Of a DNA stretch of 64,000 nucleotides, positions 28,196-37,347 are shown one piece after another. The DNA is from Microbacterium fluvii. Lineage in GTDB: Bacteria > Actinomycetota > Actinomycetes > Actinomycetales > Microbacteriaceae. The translations under genes were made by a program, and so were the position numbers. The number at the start of each line of letters is the position of its first letter. Positions within the stretch are counted from its first letter, which is position 1. The notes beneath the pieces are model-generated. The model was not told the DNA's origin. It made no database searches and saw nothing but the letters and a program-made list of their open reading frames with translations. The DNA lies in contig NZ_JAOPFX010000001.1 in NCBI RefSeq assembly GCF_025515205.1, positions 558,001 through 622,000 on the forward strand. The letters are read 5' to 3'.

Positions 28196-28317
28196 ATAGG
28201 GCGCCGAGGTGAATCAAGGGTGAACCGGGCGTTTTGTGCGCCGGTTGCTGAGTGTTCCCCCTGTGAGCTGGAGGGTTCCGACAAAGGGAATCCGGGAGAA
28301 CGAGGAGATCGGCAGCG

Positions 28318-28713
28318 GTGCGGACAAACGCGTGGTCACGGCTCGGAGCGGTGCTCCTCGGGCTGGAAGCGGTCGGGCTCGCCGTGCTGGTGGTCTGGCA
28401 GCTGATGGCACTGCTCGCGGGCGACACCGAGTCGATCGACAGCGCGATCGCGCTGGTCGTGCTCTCGATCGCCGGCGTCGCGGGCGTCGCCGCGTTCGCC
28501 GGGGCGGCCTGGCGCGGCGCCTCGTGGGGCCGATCGGGCGGCATCGTGACGCAGCTGCTCATCCTCGCCGTCGCCGGTGGCGCGGCCACCGGCGCCTATG
28601 CGCACCCGAGCACGGGCCTGATCCTCGCGGTGCCGGCGATCATCGTGCTGGTAGTTCTGGTGCTCGCCGTCGCGGCCGGCGGCAAGGATGCCGCATCCGC
28701 CGACCCGGAGTAG
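28318..28713 (+). CDS. Small membrane protein of unknown function
   Basis: 131 residues with a basic start (MRTNAWSRLG) and four hydrophobic segments at about 8-33, 42-65, 75-92 and 100-121, ending in a short polar tail. It looks like an integral membrane protein without recognised domain. GTG at 28318 has GAGGAG thirteen bases upstream, rather far, so the start is tentative. It ends one base before bcp, which reads in the opposite direction. Confidence 0.7.
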   Translation: MRTNAWSRLGAVLLGLEAVGLAVLVVWQLMALLAGDTESIDSAIALVVLSIAGVAGVAAFAGAAWRGASWGRSGGIVTQLLILAVAGGAATGAYAHPSTGLILAVPAIIVLVVLVLAVAAGGKDAASADPE

Positions 28714-28714
28714 G

Positions 28715-29185
28715 TCAGACCTCGAGGAGCCGGCGCAGCCGCGCGACGTGCCCGGTCGCCTTGACGTTGTAGAGGGCGTGCGAGATGCGGCCCTTCTCAT
28801 CGAGCACGAAGGTCGAGCGGGTGACGCCCTGGACGACCTTGCCGTAGTTGAGCTTGTCGCCCCACACGCCGTAGCGGGTGTGCACGCGGTGGTCGGGGTC
28901 GCTGAGAAGCTCGTAGTCCAGGCCGTCGCGCTCACGGAACTCCCGCAGCTTCGCGGTGTCGTCGCGCGAGATGCCCAGCACGGTGTAGCCGGCCGCCTGC
29001 AGCGGGGCGAGGCTGTCGCGGAAATCGCAGGCCTGCGTCGTACACCCGGGCGTCATCGCCGCGGGGTAGAAGAAGAGGATCACCTTGCCGCCGCGCAGGT
29101 CTTTCAGGGCGACGGGGCGGTCGTCCTGGTCTGCGAGCGTGAAGGCGGGCGCGAGGGAACCGGGTTCGAGACGGGGGGACGTCAT
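28715..29185 (-). CDS. bcp: Thioredoxin-dependent peroxiredoxin (Bcp/PrxQ)
   Basis: Reduces hydrogen and organic peroxides using thioredoxin. The 156 residues have peroxidatic C48 in PAAMTPGCTTQAC and the PrxQ-type resolving cysteine C53 five residues later. The thioredoxin fold is complete (GKVILFFYP, VLGISRDD, RSTFVLDEKG). It is the last gene of an aroA-rsgA-bcp run, nine bases after rsgA. Neighbouring sigR controls thiol-oxidative stress, but no SigR-type promoter is seen directly before bcp. Confidence 0.95.
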   Translation of the reverse strand: MTSPRLEPGSLAPAFTLADQDDRPVALKDLRGGKVILFFYPAAMTPGCTTQACDFRDSLAPLQAAGYTVLGISRDDTAKLREFRERDGLDYELLSDPDHRVHTRYGVWGDKLNYGKVVQGVTRSTFVLDEKGRISHALYNVKATGHVARLRRLLEV

Positions 29186-29194
29186 GCCTCCAGT

Positions 29195-30256
29195 CTACTT
29201 TCGGGTGTCGTCGGCTTTGTCGGCGAAGGTCTGCAGCAGTCGCTGCAGGGAGTCCAGTCGCGCGGCGCCGCGGGGGCCCAGCCTGCCCTCGTCGACGGCC
29301 TCGACGATCGCGCAATCGGGGGCGTCCGGCAGGTGCGTGCATCCCCGAGGGCACTCCTCGGCGACGACGGCGAGATCGGTGAAGGCGGCGAGGATGCTGG
29401 CCGGATCGATGTGGCCGAGGCCGAAAGAGCGCACACCGGGGGTGTCGATGACCCAGCCGTTGCCACCCTGCCCGTGATAGCGCAGCGAGACCGTCGAGCT
29501 CGACGTGTGCCGCCCGCGCCCCGTGACCTCGTTGACGTGTCCCGTCGCCCGCTGCGCCGAAGGCACCAGGGCGTTCACGAGGGTCGACTTGCCGACACCG
29601 GAGTGGCCCACGAACACCGTCGAATGGCCCTCCAGCGCCGCACCGATGCGCCGCAGCGGCATGTCGAGGCGCGCCGAGGTGAACACCTCCAGGTCGATGC
29701 CGTCGAAGTGCGCGAGGAACTCGGCCGGGTCGGCCAGATCGGTCTTGGTGACCACCAGGAGGGGACGGATGCCGGCATCCAGCGCGGCGATGAGGTAACG
29801 GTCGACCAGCCGCGCCCTGGGCTCGGGGTCGGCCGCGGCGACCACGACGAGCATCTGATCGGCGTTGGCGACGACGACCCGCTCGACCTGGTCGGTGTCG
29901 TCGGCGCTGCGACGCAGCAGAGACGTGCGCTCCTCGATGCCGACGATGCGGGCGAGGGTGCCCTCTTCGCCGGTGGTGTCTCCGACCACGCGCGCGCGGT
30001 CTCCCGTCACGATCGCCTGCTTGCGCAGCTCGCGCGCCCGCATGGCGATCGCCTCGTGCTCGTCGGGGCCGTCTTCGTCGATCAGCACGCTGTAGCGGCC
30101 GCGGTCGACGCCGAGGATGCGCCCGATCTGCGCGTCGGCGTGCGCGGGGCGGCGCTTGGTCCTGGGGCGGTTCGCCTTGGGGTTGGGCCGCACCCGGATG
30201 TCGCTCTCGTCGAAGCCGAGATCGTCGTCGTCTTCGTCGGGGTCGAGCCAGCTCAT
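29195..30256 (-). CDS. rsgA: Ribosome small subunit GTPase RsgA
   Basis: Circularly permuted GTPase that helps mature the 30S subunit. The 353 residues have an acidic head (MSWLDPDEDDDDL), an OB-fold region (about 45-115), then the permuted G motifs: G4 VVTKTDL before G1 GHSGVGKST and G3 DTPG, followed by a zinc-binding ECPRGCTHLPDAPDC segment. ATG at 30256 has GAGGG about seven bases upstream and follows the aroA stop by sixteen bases. The aroA-rsgA pairing is conserved in actinobacteria. Confidence 0.95.
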   Translation of the reverse strand: MSWLDPDEDDDDLGFDESDIRVRPNPKANRPRTKRRPAHADAQIGRILGVDRGRYSVLIDEDGPDEHEAIAMRARELRKQAIVTGDRARVVGDTTGEEGTLARIVGIEERTSLLRRSADDTDQVERVVVANADQMLVVVAAADPEPRARLVDRYLIAALDAGIRPLLVVTKTDLADPAEFLAHFDGIDLEVFTSARLDMPLRRIGAALEGHSTVFVGHSGVGKSTLVNALVPSAQRATGHVNEVTGRGRHTSSSTVSLRYHGQGGNGWVIDTPGVRSFGLGHIDPASILAAFTDLAVVAEECPRGCTHLPDAPDCAIVEAVDEGRLGPRGAARLDSLQRLLQTFADKADDTRK

Positions 30257-30272
30257 GACGCCGCCCTCGTCG

Positions 30273-31628
30273 TCACGGCACCAGGCTGCGGGTCGCGTCG
30301 ACGCCGTCGAGCATCTGCTGCCACAGCTGCGGGAACTGCGGCATGGTCTTGGCGGTCGTGCCGATGTCGTCGATGACGACGCCGGGCACGGCGAGTCCGA
30401 CGAGAGCACCGGTGGTCGCGAGGCGGTGGTCGTGGTGCGCGTGCCAGGTGCCTCCGTGCAGCGGCGTCGGAACGATGCGGATGCCGTCGTCGAGTTCGTG
30501 GGCCTCGCCGCCGAGCCTGCGCAGCTCGCCGACGAGGGCCGCGATGCGGTCGGTCTCGTGCCCGCGGATGTGCCCGATGCCGTGGAACTCGCTGGGCGCG
30601 TCGGCGAAGGCCGCCAGCGCCACGAGGGTCGGAGTCAGCTCGCCGACGGCCGACAGGTCGAGGTCGACGCCGCTGATCCGGGGGCCGGCGGCCACGGTGA
30701 GGGCGCCGCCGCGGCGCGAGACGCGCGCGCCCATGACGGCGAGGATGTCGGAGAGCAGGTGGCCGGGCTGCGTCGAATGCGCCGGCCAGCCCGTGATCGT
30801 CACCGAGCCGCCCGCGATCATCGCCGCGGCCAGGAAGGGAGCGGCGTTCGACAGGTCGGGCTCGATCGCGACCTCTTTGCCGCGCAGAGCGCCGGCGGGG
30901 ACGACCCATTCGCCCTGGCGCGGCCGCTCGACGTGCACGCCGCGGTGTCCGAGCGCCTCGACTGTCATGTCGATGTGCGGGATCGAGGGCAGGCGCTCGC
31001 CGGAGTGGATGAGGCGCAGCCCGACATCGAACCGCGCCGCCGCCAGCAGCAGCCCGGAGACGAACTGGCTCGAGGCGCTCGCATCGATGACGACCTCGCC
31101 GCCGCGCACGTGACCGTGACCGCGCACGCTGAATGGCAGCATCCATCGTCCGCCGTCGTCGATGTCGACGCCGGCGTCGCGCAGCCCCTTGATCATGGCG
31201 CCCATGGGGCGATGCAGCGCGCTCTCGTGCGCGGTCAGGGTGACCTCGCCCTGTGCGAAGCCCGCGAGCGGGGCGACGAAGCGCATGACGGTTCCGGCCT
31301 GCCCGCAGTCGACGAGCGCATCGCCGCGCAGGGGCCAGACCGGGGTGATCACGAGGTCGTCGCCGAACGTGCCGCGGCCGGGCTCGGCGGCGATGCCGAC
31401 GCCCAGGGTGCGCAGTGCCTCGATCATGCGCTGCGAATCGTCGGAGTGCAGCGGCGCGATGAGCCGGCTGGGGCCGTCGGCGAGGGCGGCGAGGATCAGC
31501 TCGCGGTTGGTGAGCGACTTGGAGCCGGGCACCGTGAGCGTCGAGTGGAGCGGGCCGCCTGCGACGGGCGCATCCCAGCGTCCCCGTGTGCTCGGACCGG
31601 GGGAGTGGGAATACAGTCCTGCCGTCAT
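30273..31628 (-). CDS. aroA: 3-phosphoshikimate 1-carboxyvinyltransferase (EPSP synthase)
   Basis: Sixth step of the shikimate pathway: joins phosphoenolpyruvate to shikimate-3-phosphate. The 451 residues contain the PGSKSLTNRELILAALA substrate loop near residue 34, the LDCGQAGTVMRF-like VDCGQAGTVMRF loop where PEP and glyphosate bind, and the C-terminal HDHRLATTGALVGL block. A short non-conserved head (about 25 residues) precedes the fold. TAGGGT lies eight bases before the ATG, so the message has almost no leader; this promoter faces and overlaps that of sigR. Confidence 0.96.
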   Translation of the reverse strand: MTAGLYSHSPGPSTRGRWDAPVAGGPLHSTLTVPGSKSLTNRELILAALADGPSRLIAPLHSDDSQRMIEALRTLGVGIAAEPGRGTFGDDLVITPVWPLRGDALVDCGQAGTVMRFVAPLAGFAQGEVTLTAHESALHRPMGAMIKGLRDAGVDIDDGGRWMLPFSVRGHGHVRGGEVVIDASASSQFVSGLLLAAARFDVGLRLIHSGERLPSIPHIDMTVEALGHRGVHVERPRQGEWVVPAGALRGKEVAIEPDLSNAAPFLAAAMIAGGSVTITGWPAHSTQPGHLLSDILAVMGARVSRRGGALTVAAGPRISGVDLDLSAVGELTPTLVALAAFADAPSEFHGIGHIRGHETDRIAALVGELRRLGGEAHELDDGIRIVPTPLHGGTWHAHHDHRLATTGALVGLAVPGVVIDDIGTTAKTMPQFPQLWQQMLDGVDATRSLVP

Positions 31629-31634
31629 CGGGTT
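31608..31634 (+). promoter_or_regulatory. SigR/SigH-type promoter of sigR
   Basis: GGAATA (31608-31613), 17 bases, then GGTT (31631-31634) matches the SigR/SigH consensus GGAAT(A)-N17/18-CGTT apart from one base. The -35 is inside the first codons of aroA. The -10 is covered by an inverted repeat CGGGTTC (31629-31635) and GAACCCG (31645-31651). This predicts autoregulation by SigR. Confidence 0.7.
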
Positions 31635-31667
31635 CTACCCTACTGAACCCGAAAGGCGAGGAGCCGG

Positions 31668-32336
31668 ATGATCGCGACCTTGATGCCGCCGGAGTTGAGT
31701 GAACCCGGATGGGAGCACGCCCCCGACGTAGACTGGCGCGTGATGACCGACGAGGCACTCGCGCAGGATCCGCGCGTCCAGTTCGAAGAGCAGGCTCTGC
31801 CCTTCATGGATCAGCTCTATGCCGCCGCGATGCGCATGACGCGCAATCCGGCAGACGCCGCTGATCTCGTGCAGGAGACGTTCGTCAAGGCGTTCGCGTC
31901 GTGGGCGACCTTCACGCAGGGCACGAACCTCAAGGCGTGGCTGTACCGCATTCTCACCAACACCTACATCAACACCTACCGCAAGAAGCAGCGCGAGCCC
32001 TACCAGGGCACGATCGACGAGCTCGAGGACTGGCAGCTCGGCGGCGCCGAATCGACGACGGCGACCTCCAGCCGGTCGGCAGAGGCCGAGGCCATCGACC
32101 ACATGCCGGCCTCGGTGGTCAAAGACGCGCTGCAGTCCATTCCGGAGGACTTCCGGCTGGCGGTGTACCTCGCCGACGTCGAGGGCTTCGCCTACCAGGA
32201 GATCGCCGACATCATGAAGACCCCCATCGGCACGGTCATGAGCCGCCTGCACCGTGGCAGGCGGATGCTGCGTGACCTGCTCGCCGATTACGCGAAGGAG
32301 CGCGGCATCACCGCCGCGACAAGGAGCACGAAATGA
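31668..32336 (+). CDS. sigR: ECF sigma factor SigR/SigH (thiol-oxidative stress)
   Basis: The sigma factor that turns on thioredoxin, mycothiol and proteolysis genes when RsrA is oxidised. The 222-residue form has a 25-residue head, region 2 ([46 protein letters not shown]) and region 4 ([22 protein letters not shown] and [11 protein letters not shown]). ATG at 31668 has GAGGAG upstream. A second in-frame GTG-ATG at 31740/31743 preceded by its own TAGACT would give a form of about 197-198 residues like M. tuberculosis SigH. It overlaps rsrA by four bases (ATGA). Confidence 0.95.
   Translation: MIATLMPPELSEPGWEHAPDVDWRVMTDEALAQDPRVQFEEQALPFMDQLYAAAMRMTRNPADAADLVQETFVKAFASWATFTQGTNLKAWLYRILTNTYINTYRKKQREPYQGTIDELEDWQLGGAESTTATSSRSAEAEAIDHMPASVVKDALQSIPEDFRLAVYLADVEGFAYQEIADIMKTPIGTVMSRLHRGRRMLRDLLADYAKERGITAATRSTK
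31729..31734 (+). promoter_or_regulatory. Internal -10 box for a short sigR isoform
   Basis: TAGACT lies five bases before an in-frame GTG (31740) and eight before an in-frame ATG (31743) inside sigR. This is the same -10/start spacing as the leaderless genes elsewhere in the window. No -35 is recognised. Confidence 0.45.
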
Positions 32337-32575
32337 GCGACTGCGGCTGCGACAAAGCGCGACGCGACCTGGAGGAGTACCTGCGTCATGAGGTGTGCAA
32401 GACCCAGCACGCCGACATCCGGGAGCATCTGGCGAACTGCCCGGACTGCCAGAACGAGGCGCTCGTCGCGCGCACGCTGACCGAGGTGGTCGCGCGGGCG
32501 TGCAAGGAGGCGGCGCCAGAAGAGCTGCGCGACCAGGTGCTCAGTCGGCTGCGGGAGATCCAGCAGACCCACTGA
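32333..32575 (+). CDS. rsrA: Zinc-containing redox-sensing anti-sigma factor RsrA
   Basis: The 80-residue ZAS-family anti-sigma factor holds SigR inactive while reduced; disulfide formation with zinc loss frees SigR. The zinc motif is H32-x3-C36-x2-C39 (HLANCPDC), with additional cysteines C4, C6 and C22 upstream as candidates for the redox partner. It starts by ATGA overlap with sigR, so both are made in a fixed ratio. Its 3' end overlaps the convergent lipid-kinase gene by 35 bases. Confidence 0.94.
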   Translation: MSDCGCDKARRDLEEYLRHEVCKTQHADIREHLANCPDCQNEALVARTLTEVVARACKEAAPEELRDQVLSRLREIQQTH

Positions 32576-33458
32576 CGGGCGCGAAGACCCGCACGGCGGC
32601 CGGCACGCACTCCACGGCGACCGGCAGCGCCCCGAGCGGGTCGCCGTCTGCCCACGCGGTCAGCCCCGCCGCGGCGATGCCGACGCGGCGTGCGCGGAAG
32701 GTCAGCACGTCGGGCAGCGCCGTGTGCGTGCCGCGGTAGACCGTCGGCAGCAGACGCAGCAGCCGCAGGCGTCCCGTGTGGCGCACGACGGTGACATCGA
32801 GCATCCCGTCGCCGAGGTCCGCGTACGGGCAGATCGGCACGCCGCCGCCGTAGCGTCCGCCGTTGCCGATCGCGGCGACCACGAAGTGGCCGGTGACCCG
32901 CTCGCCGTCGATGTCGAGGGTGTAGTCGGCGCCTCGGAGCACGAGGAACTCGAGCAGCAGCGCGACCTTGTAGCGCAGGCGACCGCGGGGGAAGCGCATG
33001 CGGTTCGCCCGCTCGTTGACGGCCGAATCGAAGCCGCTGGCCAGCACCGTGCCGAACACCACGGAGGTGCCGTCGGTGCGGTGCACGCGGCCGAGATCGA
33101 TGCGACGGGTGTGGCCGGCCGTGATGAGAGCGGCCGCCGCGTCTGGGTCGAGTTCGGGGATGCCGAGGGTCTCGGCCATGTCGTTGCCCGTGCCCACCGG
33201 CAGCAGTCCCAGCGGCACATCGGTGCCGGCGAGCACCTGCAGCGCGAGGTGCATCGTGCCGTCGCCGCCGGCGGCGACCACCGCGTCGGTGCCGTCGGCG
33301 ACGGCGGCGGCGACCAGCCGGGTGGTCTCGGCGGCGCTGCCGCCGCTGACGGTCGTGATCGTGTGGCCGTCGGCGCGCAGCCGGGCGATCGCCGAGGTGA
33401 CGGTCGCCGACGGCGCCGCGCCCCGAGCCGCCGGATTGTGGACGACGGTGATGTTCAC
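32541..33458 (-). CDS. Diacylglycerol/lipid kinase family protein
   Basis: A 305-residue member of the DagK/YegS/LCB5 family, which phosphorylates diacylglycerol or related lipids. The N-terminal nucleotide-binding domain has NPAARG near residue 8, VVAAGGDGTMHLA and LLPVGTGNDMAETLG, all family signatures; the C-terminal domain is beta-rich (VVAAIGNGGRYGGGVPICP). It lies 13 bases after kgd on the same strand and is probably co-transcribed. The actual lipid substrate is not known. Confidence 0.9.
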   Translation of the reverse strand: MNITVVHNPAARGAAPSATVTSAIARLRADGHTITTVSGGSAAETTRLVAAAVADGTDAVVAAGGDGTMHLALQVLAGTDVPLGLLPVGTGNDMAETLGIPELDPDAAAALITAGHTRRIDLGRVHRTDGTSVVFGTVLASGFDSAVNERANRMRFPRGRLRYKVALLLEFLVLRGADYTLDIDGERVTGHFVVAAIGNGGRYGGGVPICPYADLGDGMLDVTVVRHTGRLRLLRLLPTVYRGTHTALPDVLTFRARRVGIAAAGLTAWADGDPLGALPVAVECVPAAVRVFAPVSGSAGSPAAD

Positions 33459-33471
33459 CGGGGTGCGCCGG

Positions 33472-36400
33472 TCAGAGCGTCAGCGCCTTCTGCATGATCG
33501 CGGCCTGCTCGACGGCGTGCACCTTCGACGACCCGGTCGCCGTCGAGGCTGCGGACGGACGCGAGACCCGGCGGATCGTGCGCCCGTGCAGGTGCTTGAC
33601 GATCTCGAGCGCGATGAAGGGCCAGGCACCCTGGTTCTCCGGCTCGTCCTGCACCCAGACCAGCTCGGCGTTCGGGTAGCTGTCGATCACGCCGTTGAGC
33701 TCGGCGACGGGCGACGGATAGAACTGCTCGAGGCGCACGAGGGCGATCTCGGGGTTCGGGTTCTTCTCGAGCTCGGCCTTGAGGTCCCAGTGGATCTTGC
33801 CCGAGTGCAGCAGCACGCGCTTGACGGCCGACTTGTCGATGGAGCGGTCGTCGTCGAGCACCGGCTCGAACCGGCCCTTCGTGAAGTCCTCCACGGGGCT
33901 GGTGGCACCTCGCAGCCGCAGCATCGCCTTCGGCGTGAACACGACCATGGGGCGGCGGGGACGCGCGTAGGCCTGCCGACGAAGCAGGTGGAAGTACGAC
34001 GCGGGAGTCGACGGACGCGCGACGGTCATGTTGTCCTGCGCGCACAGCTGCAGATAGCGCTCGATGCGCGCCGACGAGTGGTCGGGTCCCTGACCCTCGT
34101 AGCCGTGGGGGAGAAGAAGCACGACGCTCGACTGCTGGCCCCACTTCTGGTCGGCCGCCGACAGGTACGTGTCGATGACGGTCTGCGCGCCGTCGGCGAA
34201 GTCGCCGAACTGCGCCTCCCACAGCACGAGGGCGTCGGCCCGCTCGACCGAGTAGCCGTATTCGAAGCCCATCGCGGCGTATTCGCTCAGGAGCGAGTCG
34301 TAGGCCCAGAACCGTCCCTGGTTCTCGGAGAGGTTGGTCAGCGGCAGCCACTCCTGGCCGTTCGCGCGGTCGTGCAGCACCGAGTGGCGCTGGACGAACG
34401 TGCCGCGGCGGGAGTCCTGCCCGGCAAGGCGCACCGAGGTTCCCTCCACCAGGAGCGAGCCGAACGCCATCAGCTCGCCGAAAGCCCAGTCGAAGCCGCC
34501 GTTGCGGCTCATGTCGAGGCGCTTGTCGAGCAGCTGCTGCAGCTTGTTGTGCACCGTGAAGCCCTCGGGCTTGTTGACGAACGCGTCGCCGATCAGGTGC
34601 ACGACCTCGAGCGGGATGCCGGTGGTCTCGGGCTCGCCGACGACCTGCTCGGCAGCATCCGCCGCGACGATGACCGACGTGCCCGTCTCGGCCGCGTGCG
34701 TCTGGGTGAAGGCGACCTCCAGGCGTGACTGGAAGTCGGCCTTGGCCTGCTCGTATTCCTCTTCGGTGATGTCACCGCGGCCGACGAGCGACTCGGTGTA
34801 CAGGCGGCGCACCGAGCGCTTGGCCTCGACCAGGTTGGTCATCAGCGGCTGGGTCATCGACGGGTCGTCGCCCTCGTTGTGACCGCGGCGGCGGTAGCAG
34901 ACGAGATCGACGACGACGTCGCGGTGGAAGCGCTCGCGGTAGGCGAACGCGAGCTGCGCGACGCGCACGACGGCCTCGGGGTCGTCGCCGTTGACGTGGA
35001 AGATCGGCGCCTGGATCGTCTTGGCGACGTCGGTCGCGTAGACGGAGCTGCGCCCGTCCTGGGGGAGGGTCGTGAACCCGACCTGGTTGTTGACGACGAT
35101 GTGCACGGTGCCGCCGGTGCGGTAGCCGCGCAGCTGCGACATCTGCAGCGTCTCGACAACGACCCCCTGGCCGGCGAAGGCGGCGTCGCCGTGGACGATG
35201 ACGGGCAGCCACGAGAACGTGCCGATGGGCTTGCGGTCCTGCTTGGCGCGGACGATGCCCTCGAGCACGCCGTCGACGGTCTCGAGGTGCGAGGGGTTGG
35301 CGGCGAGATAGACGGGAAGCTCGGTGCCGTTCTCGTCGACGAACGTGCCCTCGGTGCCGAGGTGGTACTTCACATCGCCCGAGCCGCTCTTGCTGCCGAC
35401 GGCGACGGAGCCCTCGAACTCACGGAACACCTGGCCGTAGGTCTTGCCGGCGATATTGGTGAGCACGTTCAGTCGGCCGCGGTGGGCCATGCCGATCGCG
35501 GCCCCGTCGAGACCCGACTGTGCGGCCCCTCGGAGCACCTCGTCGAGAAGCGGGATGAGCGATTCGCCGCCCTCGAGGCTGAAGCGCTTCTGGCCGACGT
35601 ACTTGGTCTGCAGGAACGTCTCGAACGCCTCGGCCTGGTTGAGCTTGTCGAGGATGCGCATCTGCTCGTCGTGGCCGGGCTTCTGGTACTTGACCTCGAC
35701 GTGCTCCTGGAACCACGCGCGCTGCTCGGGATCCTGGATGTGCATGTATTCGATGCCGAGCGTGCGGCAGTACGAGTCGCGGAGCACACCGAGGATGTCG
35801 CGCAGCTTCATCTGGCGGCGGCCGCCGAAGCCGTTCGTGACGAATTCGCGGTCGAGGTCCCAGAAGGTCAGGCCGTGGTTCTCGATCTCGAGGTCGGGGT
35901 GCGTGCGCTGCACGTACTCGAGCGGATCGATGTCGGCCATGAGGTGCCCGCGCACGCGGAACGAGTTGATGAGCTCCTGCACACGCGCGGTCTTGTCGAC
36001 CCGCTCGGCGAGGTCGACGTTGATGTCGCTGGCCCAGTGGATCGGAGCGTAGGGGATGCGCAGCGACGAGTAGATGCCCTCGTAGAAGCCGCGCTGGCCG
36101 ATGAGCAGCTCGTGCACCTTCTTGAGGAATTCGCCCGAGCCCGCGCCCTGGATGACGCGGTGGTCGTAGGTGCTGGTGAGGGTGATCGTCTTGCCGATGC
36201 CGAGCTCGACGAGGGTCTTCTCGCTCGAGCCCTGGAACTCGGCGGGGTACTCGAGGGCGCCGGCGCCGACGATGCAGCCCTGGCCCTTCATGAGGCGGGG
36301 CACGGAGTGCACCGTGCCGATGCCGCCGGGATTGGTCAGCGAGATCGTCGTGCCCTGGAAGTCGGCGGCGGTGAGCTTGTTGTTGCGGGCGCGGCCGACG

Positions 36401-37176
36401 AGGTCTTCGTAGGTGGCCAGGAACTCGCCGAAGGTCAGGGTGTCGGCCCGCTTGATGCTCGGCACCATAAGGGCGCGGGTGCCGTCGGGCTTGGGCAGGT
36501 CGATCGCGATGCCGAGGTTGACGTGGGCGGGGGCGACGACGGCGGGCTTGCCGTCGACCTCCGCATAGAACACGTTCTGGCTCGGGAACTCCTTGAGCGC
36601 CTGGATGATGGCCCAGCCGATGAGGTGCGTGAAGCTCACCTTGCCGCCGCGGGTGCGCGACATGTGGTTGTTGATCACGATGCGGCTGTCGATCATGAGC
36701 TTGGCCGGCACGGTGCGCACGCTCGTGGCGGTGGGCACGGTGAGCGACTCGTCCATGTTGGCCGCGAGCGTCTTGGTCATGCCGCGCAGCACGCTGACCT
36801 TGTCTTCTTCGCCACTCTGCTCGCCGACCGAGGGCTCGGCCTTCGGGGCCTGGGCGGGGATCGGCTGCGGCGAGGCGGGGCGCGCCGTCGTGCGGGCGAC
36901 CGGCTGGGCGCCGATCACGGCGATGGGCGCCGTCATCGGACGGGATGCGGGCGGCTGCGCGGCCGGCGCGGCGGGGGCGGGGGCTGCCGCGGTCGCGGTC
37001 TCGGGTGCCGTGTTCTCGGTGTCGACCGGTCGGTAGGCCTCGAGGACGGGCCACCATGCCTTGTCCACCGAGTTCTTGTCGACCTTGTACTGCTCGTAGA
37101 GTTCGTCCACGAGCCATTCGTTGGCCCCGAACTCCCCTTCGCTCGATACCCCGACGCCCGTCAGCTGACTCGACAC
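33472..37176 (-). CDS. kgd: Multifunctional 2-oxoglutarate dehydrogenase/decarboxylase Kgd (SucA-E2 fusion)
   Basis: TCA-cycle enzyme of 1234 residues of the actinobacterial fused type. Order: short N-terminal E1 segment (GANEWLVDELYEQY, about 12-40), Ala/Pro linker (to about 135), E2-like acyltransferase domain with HLIGWAIIQALKEFP and STYDHRVIQGAGSGEF (about 145-370), then the thiamine-diphosphate E1 domain (AIGMAHRGRLNVL, VIVHGDAAFAGQGVV, NNQVGF) and a C-terminal transketolase-like region. There is no lipoyl domain, normal for Kgd. GTG at 37176 is chosen by homology of VSSQLTGVG to the family start; AGGAAA lies rather far upstream. The E2o partner activities reside in this one chain. Confidence 0.95.
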   Translation of the reverse strand: MSSQLTGVGVSSEGEFGANEWLVDELYEQYKVDKNSVDKAWWPVLEAYRPVDTENTAPETATAAAPAPAAPAAQPPASRPMTAPIAVIGAQPVARTTARPASPQPIPAQAPKAEPSVGEQSGEEDKVSVLRGMTKTLAANMDESLTVPTATSVRTVPAKLMIDSRIVINNHMSRTRGGKVSFTHLIGWAIIQALKEFPSQNVFYAEVDGKPAVVAPAHVNLGIAIDLPKPDGTRALMVPSIKRADTLTFGEFLATYEDLVGRARNNKLTAADFQGTTISLTNPGGIGTVHSVPRLMKGQGCIVGAGALEYPAEFQGSSEKTLVELGIGKTITLTSTYDHRVIQGAGSGEFLKKVHELLIGQRGFYEGIYSSLRIPYAPIHWASDINVDLAERVDKTARVQELINSFRVRGHLMADIDPLEYVQRTHPDLEIENHGLTFWDLDREFVTNGFGGRRQMKLRDILGVLRDSYCRTLGIEYMHIQDPEQRAWFQEHVEVKYQKPGHDEQMRILDKLNQAEAFETFLQTKYVGQKRFSLEGGESLIPLLDEVLRGAAQSGLDGAAIGMAHRGRLNVLTNIAGKTYGQVFREFEGSVAVGSKSGSGDVKYHLGTEGTFVDENGTELPVYLAANPSHLETVDGVLEGIVRAKQDRKPIGTFSWLPVIVHGDAAFAGQGVVVETLQMSQLRGYRTGGTVHIVVNNQVGFTTLPQDGRSSVYATDVAKTIQAPIFHVNGDDPEAVVRVAQLAFAYRERFHRDVVVDLVCYRRRGHNEGDDPSMTQPLMTNLVEAKRSVRRLYTESLVGRGDITEEEYEQAKADFQSRLEVAFTQTHAAETGTSVIVAADAAEQVVGEPETTGIPLEVVHLIGDAFVNKPEGFTVHNKLQQLLDKRLDMSRNGGFDWAFGELMAFGSLLVEGTSVRLAGQDSRRGTFVQRHSVLHDRANGQEWLPLTNLSENQGRFWAYDSLLSEYAAMGFEYGYSVERADALVLWEAQFGDFADGAQTVIDTYLSAADQKWGQQSSVVLLLPHGYEGQGPDHSSARIERYLQLCAQDNMTVARPSTPASYFHLLRRQAYARPRRPMVVFTPKAMLRLRGATSPVEDFTKGRFEPVLDDDRSIDKSAVKRVLLHSGKIHWDLKAELEKNPNPEIALVRLEQFYPSPVAELNGVIDSYPNAELVWVQDEPENQGAWPFIALEIVKHLHGRTIRRVSRPSAASTATGSSKVHAVEQAAIMQKALTL

Positions 37177-37347
37177 GCTGGATCGCCTGCTTTCCTGAAG
37201 ACTGTGGGAACGTGCGGGCGTGAGCGCCACACGCACGACTGATAAGCCTAACCCAGTCTGCCTGGCCGATCCGTGGGAGCAGGAACTGCTCAGGGGACAC
37301 AAATCCGCATCATTTTCCGTACAGGAAAGATCGCTAACCTTGACGGA

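Noticed and set aside
37236..37256. IdeR-like box in the kgd promoter (GGTTAGGCTTA on the minus strand)
   Set aside because: Only about 12 of 19 positions fit and one half is poor; TAGGCT is better read as a -10 element.
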